This document shows positions 53,277 to 61,551 of a stretch of DNA of 64,000 nucleotides, in pieces (position 1 is the stretch's first letter; every line of letters starts with the position of its first letter). The stretch lies in NCBI RefSeq assembly GCF_005508865.1, contig NZ_SCOM01000003.1:558001-622000 (forward strand), given 5' to 3'. The translations under genes were made by a program, and so were the position numbers. The stretch is from Pseudomonas sp. F(2018) (GTDB lineage Bacteria; Pseudomonadota; Gammaproteobacteria; Pseudomonadales; Pseudomonadaceae). The notes under the pieces were generated by a model. The model ran no database searches, had not been told where the DNA came from, and saw only the letters and a program-made list of their open reading frames with translations.

Positions 53277-54110
53277 TCAGGGGTGAGCGTTGAACCAGGC
53301 GAGGATCTTGCCCGGCGAGGCGGCGAACCACTCGTGGCCGCCCAGCGCCTCGGTGTGCCGCGCGGTCTCTACGCCCTGCTGGAGCAGGCGGTCGTAGTAC
53401 AGGTCCATGCTCCACCAGGGCACCACCACATCGACGAAGCCATGCAGGAACAGAGTGGGCGGATGATCGCTCGGCAGCTCCGGTATCACGCACAGCGGCC
53501 CGCCGCAGGTGGCGTAGGAACCGGACTGGATGGCCAGGGCGCGGAACCTGCCGGGGAACGACACGGCCATGCGACTGGTGTTGTAGCCGCCGCTGGAGAT
53601 GCCGGTGGCGTACTGGCGCTGGGCGTTGAGCGGGCCGAAGTGGCCGGCGGCGATGGCTGCCAGCACGTTGCCGAGGAAGCCGTAGTCGGTGCTCAGCTCA
53701 TAGGCCTGGGCCAGGCCGGGGATGTTGGTTTGCCAGAACAGGTCGGCCGGTGCGCTGGGAGCGATCACCGCGTAGCCATTGTCCAGCAGGGCGCGCACCA
53801 GCTTGCCCTCGTAGAAGCCGCCGAACGGCTGGTTGCTGTAGTAGGTGAAGTTGTCCAGCGGGAAGAACGAGCCCTGATAGATCAGCACCACCGGCCAGCC
53901 ACCGCTCGGCGGGGTGCCCAGGGGAGTCTGGTAGATCACCTGGCGGGCGCCGACCACGCCGGAATCGATCCAGGTGGTCTGGTGGCTGCAGCTGACCTTG
54001 GCCGGTAGCAACAGTGACTTGGGTCGTTCGCTGCAGCGTGAATCGGCCATCGCGGCAGGCAATGTGAAGCACAGGAGCAGGCAGCAGAGCAGGGTGCGGA
54101 AAGCGATCAT
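53277..54110 (-). CDS. phaZ: Extracellular medium-chain-length PHA depolymerase
   Basis: A 277-residue secreted alpha/beta hydrolase matching the mcl-PHA depolymerase of P. fluorescens GK13 in length and motifs. A signal peptide (CCLLLCFTLPAAMA) is followed by the lipase-box sequence GISSG, giving the nucleophile S172. D227 in HGFVDVVVPW and H259 in GGHEW complete the triad, close to the GK13 S172/D228/H260 that I recall. It would hydrolyse environmental polyesters of 3-hydroxyalkanoates. It is transcribed divergently from the DUF1302 gene. Confidence 0.88.
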   Translation of the reverse strand: MIAFRTLLCCLLLCFTLPAAMADSRCSERPKSLLLPAKVSCSHQTTWIDSGVVGARQVIYQTPLGTPPSGGWPVVLIYQGSFFPLDNFTYYSNQPFGGFYEGKLVRALLDNGYAVIAPSAPADLFWQTNIPGLAQAYELSTDYGFLGNVLAAIAAGHFGPLNAQRQYATGISSGGYNTSRMAVSFPGRFRALAIQSGSYATCGGPLCVIPELPSDHPPTLFLHGFVDVVVPWWSMDLYYDRLLQQGVETARHTEALGGHEWFAASPGKILAWFNAHP

Positions 54111-54417
54111 GGGAGTGATCTCCGTCGTTGTTGTTAGGGCGTTGCTCTTAGAATAGAAACTGGAATTCCGATTCCGTCAAGTGTTCCGACACCACGAACC
54201 ACGCGGGGTGTATCGGTAGACATACGGAATGTGGCGAGCTAGAGATGCGCCGTCCGTTCGAATCGGGACGGGTGATCGGAGGAGTTCTGAATCAGTCGAG
54301 AATCTGCCGAAGCGGCAGAAAATTATCGCCCGGTGCCTTGCCAGATTATTGGTTGAGTTCTATCTTTCATCGGAACCGATGTTCCGATTCCGATAAAAAC
54401 AACAGCTGGAGGTCATC
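54111..54417. promoter_or_regulatory. Divergent promoter region of phaZ and the DUF1302/DUF1329 genes
   Basis: A 307-bp gap without a gene. ATCGGAAC (54369-54376) and GTTCCGAT (54381-54388) form a perfect inverted repeat 30 bases before the DUF1302 start. Further TTCCGA/CGGAAT copies are scattered at 54164-54190 and 54235. A hairpin TCTGCCG/CGGCAGA (54303-54319) lies between. These suggest a shared operator for a regulator acting on both directions. Confidence 0.5.
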
Positions 54418-56178
54418 GTGGCATATCAAGGAAGAGGCCTGGCGGTCGCCGGCCTGGCGTTGCTGGGCGCGCTGCCTGTCGGGGTGGCGCAGGCGTTTCA
54501 GGTGCGTTCGGGGGACTGGACCACCTCGCTCGACACCACCGTCTCCTACGGCGTCAGTTACCGCATGGAAGGCCAGGACGACAAGCTGATCGCTCGCGCC
54601 AATGGCGGCAGCGGCAGCAACGCGGGGCTGATCAACTCCGACGACGGCAACCTGAACTTCCGCAAGGGCGACCTGTTCTCCGAGATGGTCAAGGTCGTCT
54701 CGGAGATGGACCTGCGCTACCAGGAGCGCCACGGCGTGTTCATCCGCGGCCGCGCCTTCTACGACTTCGAGCTGGAAGACGACTCGCGCCGCCACCGCGA
54801 GATCAGCGACGGCGGCCTGGACGAAGCCGGCTCCAGCATCGATCTGCTGGATGCCTTCGTCTACGGCAGCTGGACGGTCAACGAGCGCGACCTCAACGCC
54901 CGCCTGGGGCGCCAGGTGATCAATTGGGGCGAGGGGCTGTTCTATCAGAACGGCATCGGCGCGACCAACCCGGTGGACATCAACGCCCTGCGCGCACCCG
55001 GCTCGGAAGTGAAGGAGGCCTATATGCCGACCTTCATGGTCTACGGCTCCTACGAGCTGCGCGACAACCTCACCGTGGAGGGCTACTGGCAACCCGGCAA
55101 GGCCTGGGAGGCCTCGAAGATCGACCCCTGCGGCACCTACTTCTCCACCCTCGATCCGCTCGGCGAAGACTGCGAGTACCTGTCCGCCTCGCCGCTGCAG
55201 GAGCAGGCCACCGGTCTGGCCGGCCCGGCCATGGCCTTCGACAGCCCGGAGGCGGCCCAGGCCTATGTCGACAGCCTCGGTCCCGGGCTGGTCAATGGCC
55301 TGCTGCGCGCCTATCTGCCGACCACCTTCATCCCGCGTGCCCAGGACATCGACGGCAACGACTCGGCCCAGTACGGCCTGGCCCTGCGCTGGTACGTGCC
55401 GGAGCTGAACGACACCGAGCTGGGCTTCTACTACCTGCGCTACAACATGCAGGTGCCGATGATCGGCCTGACCGTCGGCCAGCCGGTGATCCTGCCGGTG
55501 GTGGGCGCGCTGCCCAACGCCAGCAGCTCGCGCTACTACGCCGAGTACCTGGAGAAGCGCGACCTGTTCGGCATCAGCTTCAACACCTCGATCGGTGGCG
55601 ACAGCATCTTCAACGGCCTGTCCCTGGCCGGCGAGCTGAGCTACCGGCCGGACACGCCGATCGCCCTCGGCCTCAACGAGTACCTGCCGATTGCCCTGCT
55701 CAATCCCCAGGGCCTGCCGACCGGCACCCACATCGACGGCTATCGCGAGAAGGACATGTTCCAGGCCTCGCTGGCCACCATCTACAACTTCAACGGCCTG
55801 CTCGGCTCGGACTCGGCCGCGCTGTTCTCCGAGCTGGTGGCCAGCCGCGTGCAGGGCCTGGAGTCCGACGTCGACTACTACGAGGCCACCAGCAGCGCCT
55901 ATGGCGCCCAGGCCAGCCTGCAGCTGACCTATACCAACGTGTTCAACCTGGTGAACCTGGTGCCCAGCCTCGGCTACCAGTACAGCATCAACGGCGTGGC
56001 GCCCCAGCTCACCAACGGCTTGGACGAGGAGGCGCAGAGCTGGTCGGTGGGCCTGGACGCGATCTACCAGGAGTCCCTGACGGTCGGCGCCAAGTACGTC
56101 GGCTACAGCGGTGGCGGCATCTCCAACAAGCGCACCGACCGCGACTACCTGACCTTCAACGTCAAATACAGCTTCTGA
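54418..56178 (+). CDS. DUF1302 family outer-membrane protein
   Basis: A 586-residue exported protein. The signal peptide (LALLGALPVGVAQA) precedes FQVRSGDWTTSLDTTVSYGV, the start of a beta-rich porin-like chain. The protein ends YLTFNVKYSF with a terminal Phe, as in outer-membrane barrels. Conserved DUF1302 features include RLGRQVINWGEGLF and NPVDINALR. GTG at 54418 follows CTGGAGGTC. It is paired with the DUF1329 gene 11 bases downstream. The two families nearly always occur together and are linked to hydrophobic substrate or exporter loci. Confidence 0.88.
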   Translation: MAYQGRGLAVAGLALLGALPVGVAQAFQVRSGDWTTSLDTTVSYGVSYRMEGQDDKLIARANGGSGSNAGLINSDDGNLNFRKGDLFSEMVKVVSEMDLRYQERHGVFIRGRAFYDFELEDDSRRHREISDGGLDEAGSSIDLLDAFVYGSWTVNERDLNARLGRQVINWGEGLFYQNGIGATNPVDINALRAPGSEVKEAYMPTFMVYGSYELRDNLTVEGYWQPGKAWEASKIDPCGTYFSTLDPLGEDCEYLSASPLQEQATGLAGPAMAFDSPEAAQAYVDSLGPGLVNGLLRAYLPTTFIPRAQDIDGNDSAQYGLALRWYVPELNDTELGFYYLRYNMQVPMIGLTVGQPVILPVVGALPNASSSRYYAEYLEKRDLFGISFNTSIGGDSIFNGLSLAGELSYRPDTPIALGLNEYLPIALLNPQGLPTGTHIDGYREKDMFQASLATIYNFNGLLGSDSAALFSELVASRVQGLESDVDYYEATSSAYGAQASLQLTYTNVFNLVNLVPSLGYQYSINGVAPQLTNGLDEEAQSWSVGLDAIYQESLTVGAKYVGYSGGGISNKRTDRDYLTFNVKYSF

Positions 56179-56189
56179 GAGGGAACGCC

Positions 56190-57542
56190 ATGCATCGCCT
56201 GAGAATCACCCTGCTGGCCGCCGCCCTGCTGGCCGCCGCACCGACCATGGCCCAGGTCGGCGCTGACCAGGCCGCTCGCCTCGGCCAGGACCTCACCCCG
56301 CTGGGCGCCGAGAAGGCCGGCAATGCCGCCGGCACCATCCCCGCCTGGGACGGCGGCCTGCCCCGCGACAGCGCCGCCTTCGACGCCAAGGCCGGCTACA
56401 AGGACCCCTACGCCGCCGACCAGCCGCTGTTCAGCATCAGCGCCGCCAACGCCGAGCAGTACCGCGCCAACCTCAGCCCCGGCCAGCTGGCCATGCTCAA
56501 ACGCTATTCCGCGAGCTGGAAGCTCAACGTCTACCCGAGCCGCCGCTCGGCCTCCTACCCGGACAAGGTGTACGCGGCGATCAAGGGCAACGCCACCAGC
56601 GCCAAGCTGATCGAGAACGGCAATGGCATCGCCGATTTCCATACCGCCACGCCGTTCCCGATCCCGCAGTCGGCGCTGGAAGTGCTGTGGAACCACCTGG
56701 TGCGCTACCGCGGCGACAGCGTCAAGCGCTACTACGCCCAGGCGGTGCCGCATGCCAGTGGCGACTACTTCATGACCCAGATCGAGGACCTGTTCCTGTT
56801 CAACCAGGACGCCGGTGACTACGCCAAGGACAACGGCAACGTGCTGTTCTACTTCCGCCAGTCGGTATTGGCGCCGGCGCGCCTGGCCGGCACCGAGCTG
56901 CTGGTCCACGAGACCGTCAACCAGGTCAAGGAGCCACGCCTGGCCTGGCTCTACGCCGCCGGCCAGCGCCGCGTGCGACGCACGCCGAACGTGGCCTACG
57001 ACTCGCCCGGCACCGCCTCCGAGGGCATGCGCACCACCGACAACTTCGACATGTTCTCCGGCGCGCCGGACAAGTACGACTGGCAGCTGGTGGGCAAGCA
57101 GGAGCTGTACGTGCCCTACAACAGCTACCGCTTCGCGGCCAAGACCAACAAGTACAGCGACATCGTCAAACCCGGCCACGTCAACCCGGACCTGCTGCGC
57201 TACGAGCTGCACCGCGTCTGGCACGTGCGCGCCACCCTCAAGGCCGGCCAGCGCCACCAGTACAAGCAGCGCGATATGTATTTCGACGAGGACAGCTACC
57301 AGATCCTGGTGGTGGACCACTACGACAACCGCGACAACCTGTGGCGCCTCGGCGAGTCCTACACCATCAACCTGTACGACCAGCCGCTGGTGTGGACCAA
57401 GGGCGACGCCGTATATGACCTGATCGGCGGCCGTTATGTGATCGGCATATTGTCCAACGAAGAGCCGGCAGACCAGTTCGATATCGCCCTGCGACCGACC
57501 GACTTCACGCCGGCGCAATTACGCCGCGACAGTCGCCGCTAA
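56190..57542 (+). CDS. DUF1329 family exported protein
   Basis: A 450-residue protein with a signal peptide (LLAAALLAAAPTMA) and the DUF1329 hallmarks LTPLGAEKAGNAAGTIPAWD near the N-terminus and SYTINLYDQPLVWTKGDAVY near the C-terminus. It is a LolB-like beta-fold protein by family description and likely periplasmic or outer-membrane associated. It is read with the DUF1302 gene. The start at 56190 excludes a long in-frame antisense-like extension over DUF1302. Confidence 0.88.
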   Translation: MHRLRITLLAAALLAAAPTMAQVGADQAARLGQDLTPLGAEKAGNAAGTIPAWDGGLPRDSAAFDAKAGYKDPYAADQPLFSISAANAEQYRANLSPGQLAMLKRYSASWKLNVYPSRRSASYPDKVYAAIKGNATSAKLIENGNGIADFHTATPFPIPQSALEVLWNHLVRYRGDSVKRYYAQAVPHASGDYFMTQIEDLFLFNQDAGDYAKDNGNVLFYFRQSVLAPARLAGTELLVHETVNQVKEPRLAWLYAAGQRRVRRTPNVAYDSPGTASEGMRTTDNFDMFSGAPDKYDWQLVGKQELYVPYNSYRFAAKTNKYSDIVKPGHVNPDLLRYELHRVWHVRATLKAGQRHQYKQRDMYFDEDSYQILVVDHYDNRDNLWRLGESYTINLYDQPLVWTKGDAVYDLIGGRYVIGILSNEEPADQFDIALRPTDFTPAQLRRDSRR

Positions 57543-57565
57543 GTTAGACAGATATATAAGCGAGT

Positions 57566-58186
57566 TTAACTTTGCGCAACTTGCAGGTAGTTGCAGACCA
57601 GCCGGGAAAGTTCTGCCGGGAGAACTTCCCGGGGGGTCACGCCGAGGCTGCCGACCATGGTGAAGTAGTTCAGCCCGGAGAGCAGCAGATGGGCGCTGAG
57701 ATCGGCGGCCTGTTCGGGGACAGCATGCTTCAGGCTGTCGCGGTGGCTCAGCACGATGCGGCCGAAGGCCTGGCCGATATAGGCGTTGAGCTGGTGGAAA
57801 CGCTCGCGGAACTGCGGGTCCATGGAGCTGCGGCGGATCAGGGCGCGGAGCAGGCCTTCGCTGCCGTCGAACAGGCGCACCACGCCGCGGATGAAGGCCT
57901 CCACCTGGGCGTCCAGCGGCAGCGCCTGGCGCGTCAGGTCCGCCACCAGGGCGTCGACGGCGGCGCGGCTCTGTTCGACGAAGCGCTCATGCACGGCGTA
58001 CAGCAGGACGTCCTTGTCACCGAGCAGGCGGTAGAAGGTGCCGACCGAGGACTCGGCCAGCTGGGCGATCTGGGAGATGCCGGTCTCTTCGAAATGGTTG
58101 TTGGCCAGCAGATCGGCAGCGACGTTCAGGAAGCGTTCCAGAGCCTTCTTGCTGCGTGCCTGGGTGGGACTGGCAATGCTGTACAT
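57566..58186 (-). CDS. TetR-family transcriptional regulator
   Basis: A 206-residue regulator. The N-terminal HTH (about 15-60) contains FEETGISQIAQLAESSVGTFYRLLGDKD, a typical TetR recognition helix; the C-terminal ligand domain is variable. The ATG at 58186 is preceded by GAGAA; a TTG at 58192 would add two residues. It lies convergent to DUF1329 and divergent to the first hydrolase gene, so it may control the neighbouring lipid/polyester genes. Confidence 0.9.
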   Translation of the reverse strand: MYSIASPTQARSKKALERFLNVAADLLANNHFEETGISQIAQLAESSVGTFYRLLGDKDVLLYAVHERFVEQSRAAVDALVADLTRQALPLDAQVEAFIRGVVRLFDGSEGLLRALIRRSSMDPQFRERFHQLNAYIGQAFGRIVLSHRDSLKHAVPEQAADLSAHLLLSGLNYFTMVGSLGVTPREVLPAELSRLVCNYLQVAQS

Positions 58187-58304
58187 GATCAATTCTCGAT
58201 ACGGCGCAGGTCGATTCTAGGGGGTTTGCCAGGGCAAGGCAAATAACGCAAGAGTGCAATAAGAAGACGCCGGAAAGTTATCCGAACGAGCAACTAATTT
58301 AATG

Positions 58305-58321
58305 GCCGAAGTATGCTCGGC
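58305..58321. promoter_or_regulatory. Inverted repeat between tetR and the hydrolase gene
   Basis: GCCGA (58305-58309) and TCGGC (58317-58321) form a spaced inverted repeat in the 179-bp divergent region. This is a plausible TetR operator for both genes. Confidence 0.3.
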
Positions 58322-58365
58322 AAGTCCGGTTTATTGTCATTGATAAATGCAGGGAAGAACTTTTC

Positions 58366-59166
58366 ATGAACTATCTGAACTTGCCCAATGGCCGTTTCGC
58401 CTATATCCGCCAGGGCCAGGGTGCCCCCGTGTTGCTGTTGCACGGGCTGGGTTCTTCGCTGCTCGACTGGCAACCGCAGATCGAGCATCTGGCGCAGCAT
58501 TGCGAGGTGATTGCCATGGACGTGCGCGGCCACGGCCAGAGCGAGCCGCTGCGGGCGCCGGTGAGCATGGCCGAGCTGGCCGGCGACGTCGCCGCGTTCA
58601 TCCGTGCCCTGCAGATCGCGCCGTGCATCCTGGTGGGCATCTCCATGGGCGGCATGCTGACCTTCCAGCTGCTGGCCGAGCATCCCGAGCTGGTGCGCGC
58701 GGCGGTGGTGATCAACAGCGCGCCGAGCTTTCCGGTGGACTCCTGGAAGGTGCGCGGGCAGATCTGGCTGCGCCTGGGCCTGGTGCGCCTGCTCGGCCTG
58801 CCGACGCTGGCGAAGGTGCTGGCCGGCAAGCTGTTCCCCAAGCCCGAGCAGCAGGCATTGCGCGAGCTGGTGGCGGAGCGTCTGGCGAGCAACGACCGCA
58901 CCTCCTACCTGCACGCCATGCGCGCCATTCCCGGCTGGTCGGCACTGCCGGCGGCGGGCAGGGCGCGGGTGCCGCTGCTGGTGGTCAGCGGCGACCGCGA
59001 CTACACCCCGCTGGACTACAAACGCGGCTATCTCGATCAGCTGCACGACGCGCGTCTGGAGGTGATCGAGGACTCCGGCCACGCCACGCCGCTGGACCAG
59101 CCGCAGCGGCTGAACCGGCTATTGCAGGCCTTTATCGCCGAGCATTCGGCACCTTTGTCGGCCTGA
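58366..59166 (+). CDS. Alpha/beta hydrolase
   Basis: A 266-residue cytoplasmic hydrolase. The oxyanion region LLLHGLGSSLLDW, nucleophile in GISMGG (Ser about residue 92), acid in SGDRDYTPL and histidine in EDSGHATPLDQP make a complete triad. The ATG at 58366 is preceded by AGGGAAG. Substrate is unknown; the neighbours suggest an ester or acyl compound. It is divergent from the TetR gene. Confidence 0.9.
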   Translation: MNYLNLPNGRFAYIRQGQGAPVLLLHGLGSSLLDWQPQIEHLAQHCEVIAMDVRGHGQSEPLRAPVSMAELAGDVAAFIRALQIAPCILVGISMGGMLTFQLLAEHPELVRAAVVINSAPSFPVDSWKVRGQIWLRLGLVRLLGLPTLAKVLAGKLFPKPEQQALRELVAERLASNDRTSYLHAMRAIPGWSALPAAGRARVPLLVVSGDRDYTPLDYKRGYLDQLHDARLEVIEDSGHATPLDQPQRLNRLLQAFIAEHSAPLSA

Positions 59167-59219
59167 CTCGCCCGCGCCGCGCCGCTACACTGGCCGCAGT
59201 TTCCGCTGCGGCTTTTTCT

Positions 59220-60101
59220 ATGCAACTGCTCCCCTGGTCCCATCCGACTTCTGCCGGCTTCACCCTCACCGGCTGGCACAGCCCGCCCTCCGGCAAGCCG
59301 CTGCTGCACTTCCTGCATGGCAATGGCTTCTGCGGGCGCACCTACGAGCCGTTGCTGGCCGACCTGGCCGCGCACTTCGACCTGTGGCTGTGCGATGTGC
59401 AGGGCCATGGCGACACCGAGCACGGCGGCCGCTTCCATGGCTGGAACCGCAGCGCCGAGCTGGCGGTGGAGGCCTTCGAGGCCGGCCGCGGGATCTTCGG
59501 TGAAGTGCCGCGCTTCGCCCTTGGTCACAGCTTCGGCGGGGTGCTGACCAGCCTGATCCTGGCGCGCCATCCGCAGCTGTTCCGGCGCGCCGCTTTGCTC
59601 GACCCGGTGCTGTTCAGCAAGGCGATGATGGGCGTGATGGCGCTGTCCGAATTGGTCGGCCTGCACCGGCGCAACGTCATGGCGCAGAAGTCGGCGGCGC
59701 GTCGGCGCCACTGGCCGGACCGCGCCAACGCCTTCGACCTGCTGCAGGGCCGCGGCATCTTCCGTGGCTGGACCGATGCCGCGCTGCAGGCCTATGTCGA
59801 TCATGCGTTGAAGGAGGCGGCGGACGGCGGCGTGGAGTTGAAGTGCCGACCGAGCCGCGAGGTGGACATCTTCAGCTCCTTCCCGCGGCGCCTGTGGCCG
59901 TCGCTGGCCCGGCTGAGCACCCCGACCCTGCTGCTGTACGGCAACAAGACCTATGCCTTCGTCGGCCAGTCGGCCAAGCGGCTCAGCGGGCTGAACCCGG
60001 CGGTGAGCATCGCCGAGGTGCCCGGCGGGCACTGCTTCATGCAGGAGCATCCCGCCGACACCGCCGCGCGGGTGCTGGCCTTCCTGCAGTCCGAGGCCTG
60101 A
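59220..60101 (+). CDS. Alpha/beta hydrolase (second)
   Basis: A 293-residue alpha/beta-hydrolase-fold protein. HFLHGNGFCGRTYEPL forms the oxyanion loop, GHSFGG carries the nucleophile (Ser about residue 101), and GGHCFMQEHP holds the histidine. It differs clearly from the preceding hydrolase and is not a simple duplicate. ATG at 59220; a much longer in-frame upstream reading overlaps the first hydrolase and is rejected. Confidence 0.9.
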   Translation: MQLLPWSHPTSAGFTLTGWHSPPSGKPLLHFLHGNGFCGRTYEPLLADLAAHFDLWLCDVQGHGDTEHGGRFHGWNRSAELAVEAFEAGRGIFGEVPRFALGHSFGGVLTSLILARHPQLFRRAALLDPVLFSKAMMGVMALSELVGLHRRNVMAQKSAARRRHWPDRANAFDLLQGRGIFRGWTDAALQAYVDHALKEAADGGVELKCRPSREVDIFSSFPRRLWPSLARLSTPTLLLYGNKTYAFVGQSAKRLSGLNPAVSIAEVPGGHCFMQEHPADTAARVLAFLQSEA

Positions 60102-60102
60102 G

Positions 60103-60480
60103 ATGGGCGCCAGCCGCGAGGATGTGTGGCTGGCGCTGTCCGAACTGTGGCTGGACAACCAGCTGGACCAACACGACCACCGCCATATCGCCGCCGTGCT
60201 GCACGCCAGCGCCTTGCCGCTGGCCGAGCTGCAGGCCGTCTATCTGGAGGAGGTCGCGCCGTTGCTATGGGGCAACCACTGGGTGACGGCGGGTGTCTGG
60301 AGCGGCTTCGACCCCCTGTGGCTGAGTGCCGGCTGCCGGGTCAACCAGGCGCGCCGCGCGAGTCGCTGGCACCGCTGGCGCTGCCGTCTGCTGCGCAAGC
60401 CGATGACCTACGCGGCCGAGCCGGAATGGCGACAGGTACTGCTGTGCCTGGAGAAATTGCAGGGGCAAGGAGAGGCTTAG
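60103..60480 (+). CDS. DUF7079-like small protein
   Basis: A 125-residue protein with the pattern VWLALSELWLDNQLDQHD, then EVAPLLWGN and AGVWSGFDPLWL. This resembles the uncharacterised DUF7079 family (W.ALS..LD.EL and GVW.GFD motifs), recalled rather than searched. It starts one base after the second hydrolase and its stop overlaps the convergent gene by 4 bases. The function is unknown. Confidence 0.75.
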   Translation: MGASREDVWLALSELWLDNQLDQHDHRHIAAVLHASALPLAELQAVYLEEVAPLLWGNHWVTAGVWSGFDPLWLSAGCRVNQARRASRWHRWRCRLLRKPMTYAAEPEWRQVLLCLEKLQGQGEA

Positions 60481-60881
60481 TCGACCCGGCGCTGATCGTC
60501 CGGGCGCGGGTGGCTGCGCCGCCAGTCGTCGAGCTGGATCACCTTGTCGTCCAGCTGGGGCGCGGCGTGGAAGGGATGCGCCTGCAGCTCGATGCCGCCG
60601 AACTGGCGGCCATACATGCTGATGCTGCCGCTCAGGCGCTGCTCGCCGGTGACGGTGAACTCGAAATCGTAGATGCGCGCCACCCGGCGCTGGCCGCGGG
60701 CATCGCGGACCAGGGCCAGGCGGCGGAAGGCGACGTTGCCGTCGAGCAGCTCGATATCCAGCTTGGCGCAGTGCTGCTTGGCCAGGGCTAGCGCGCCCTC
60801 GCGAATGCCATGGCCACGCCACAACCAGGCGCAGGCGGTGGCGAACAGCATCAGCAACAGCACATCCAGCAGATCGATCAT
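60477..60881 (-). CDS. DUF3301 family protein
   Basis: A 134-residue protein with an N-terminal membrane anchor (LLDVLLLMLFATACAWLW) followed by a DUF3301-like region with YDFEFTVTGEQRLSG and SMYGRQFGGIELQAHPF. The start ATG at 60881 is preferred because it begins the hydrophobic anchor. Function unknown. It converges with the DUF7079-like gene with a 4-base overlap. Confidence 0.82.
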   Translation of the reverse strand: MIDLLDVLLLMLFATACAWLWRGHGIREGALALAKQHCAKLDIELLDGNVAFRRLALVRDARGQRRVARIYDFEFTVTGEQRLSGSISMYGRQFGGIELQAHPFHAAPQLDDKVIQLDDWRRSHPRPDDQRRVD

Positions 60882-61009
60882 GGGGGCTCCGGCAGTCACA
60901 GCCCAAGCTTAACCGATCCGTGACGCCTCGCTCAGCCCGCGCTTGAGCCGGCCGGACTTCTTGGATAGGGTCGCGCCCAGCGCTTCATCACCGAGAAAAG
61001 GACTTTTCC

Positions 61010-61543
61010 ATGCATTGCCCCGCCTGCCGCGACTCGCAACTCAAACCGACCAAGCTCGACGACGGCCTGCTGGCCCATGGCTGCGAGCAGTGCTCCGGCG
61101 CCCTGGTATCGCTGCTCTACTACCGCGACTGGGCCGAACGTGCGCCGCACAGCGAGGTGGCCGAAGCCGGATTGCAGGCCGAGCCGGCCAGCGAAACGCC
61201 GCAGGCGCTGACCTGCCCGAAGTGCGCCAAGCTGATGAGCAAGTTCCAGATCAGCGGTACCCGCGGCAATCGCCTGGACCTGTGCAGCTCCTGTGACGAG
61301 GCCTGGCTGGATGGCGGCGAATGGCAGCTGCTCAAGGCCCTGGAGCTGAGCCGCAAGATGCCGGCGATCTTCAGCGAGGCCTGGCAGCGCCGGGTGCGCC
61401 AGGAGAGCGCCGAGCAGGCCCGCCGCGAACGCTTCACCCGCCTGGCCGGCGCCGAGGCCGTGGCCCGCGCCGACGAGATCCGCGCCTGGCTCAAGGACCA
61501 TCCGCAGCGCCGCGAGCTGCTGCACTACATCGGTCACGAGTGA
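61010..61543 (+). CDS. zf-TFIIB domain zinc-ribbon protein
   Basis: A 177-residue protein with two zinc-ribbon half-sites: CPAC at residues 3-6 with CEQC near 25, and CPKC near 66 with CSSCDEAWLDGGEW near 89, the latter being the zf-TFIIB pattern. The C-terminal half is helical and charged. Such proteins are conserved in pseudomonads without known function. It is followed 8 bases later by a membrane protein gene. Confidence 0.85.
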   Translation: MHCPACRDSQLKPTKLDDGLLAHGCEQCSGALVSLLYYRDWAERAPHSEVAEAGLQAEPASETPQALTCPKCAKLMSKFQISGTRGNRLDLCSSCDEAWLDGGEWQLLKALELSRKMPAIFSEAWQRRVRQESAEQARRERFTRLAGAEAVARADEIRAWLKDHPQRRELLHYIGHE

Positions 61544-61551
61544 GGCGGGCG

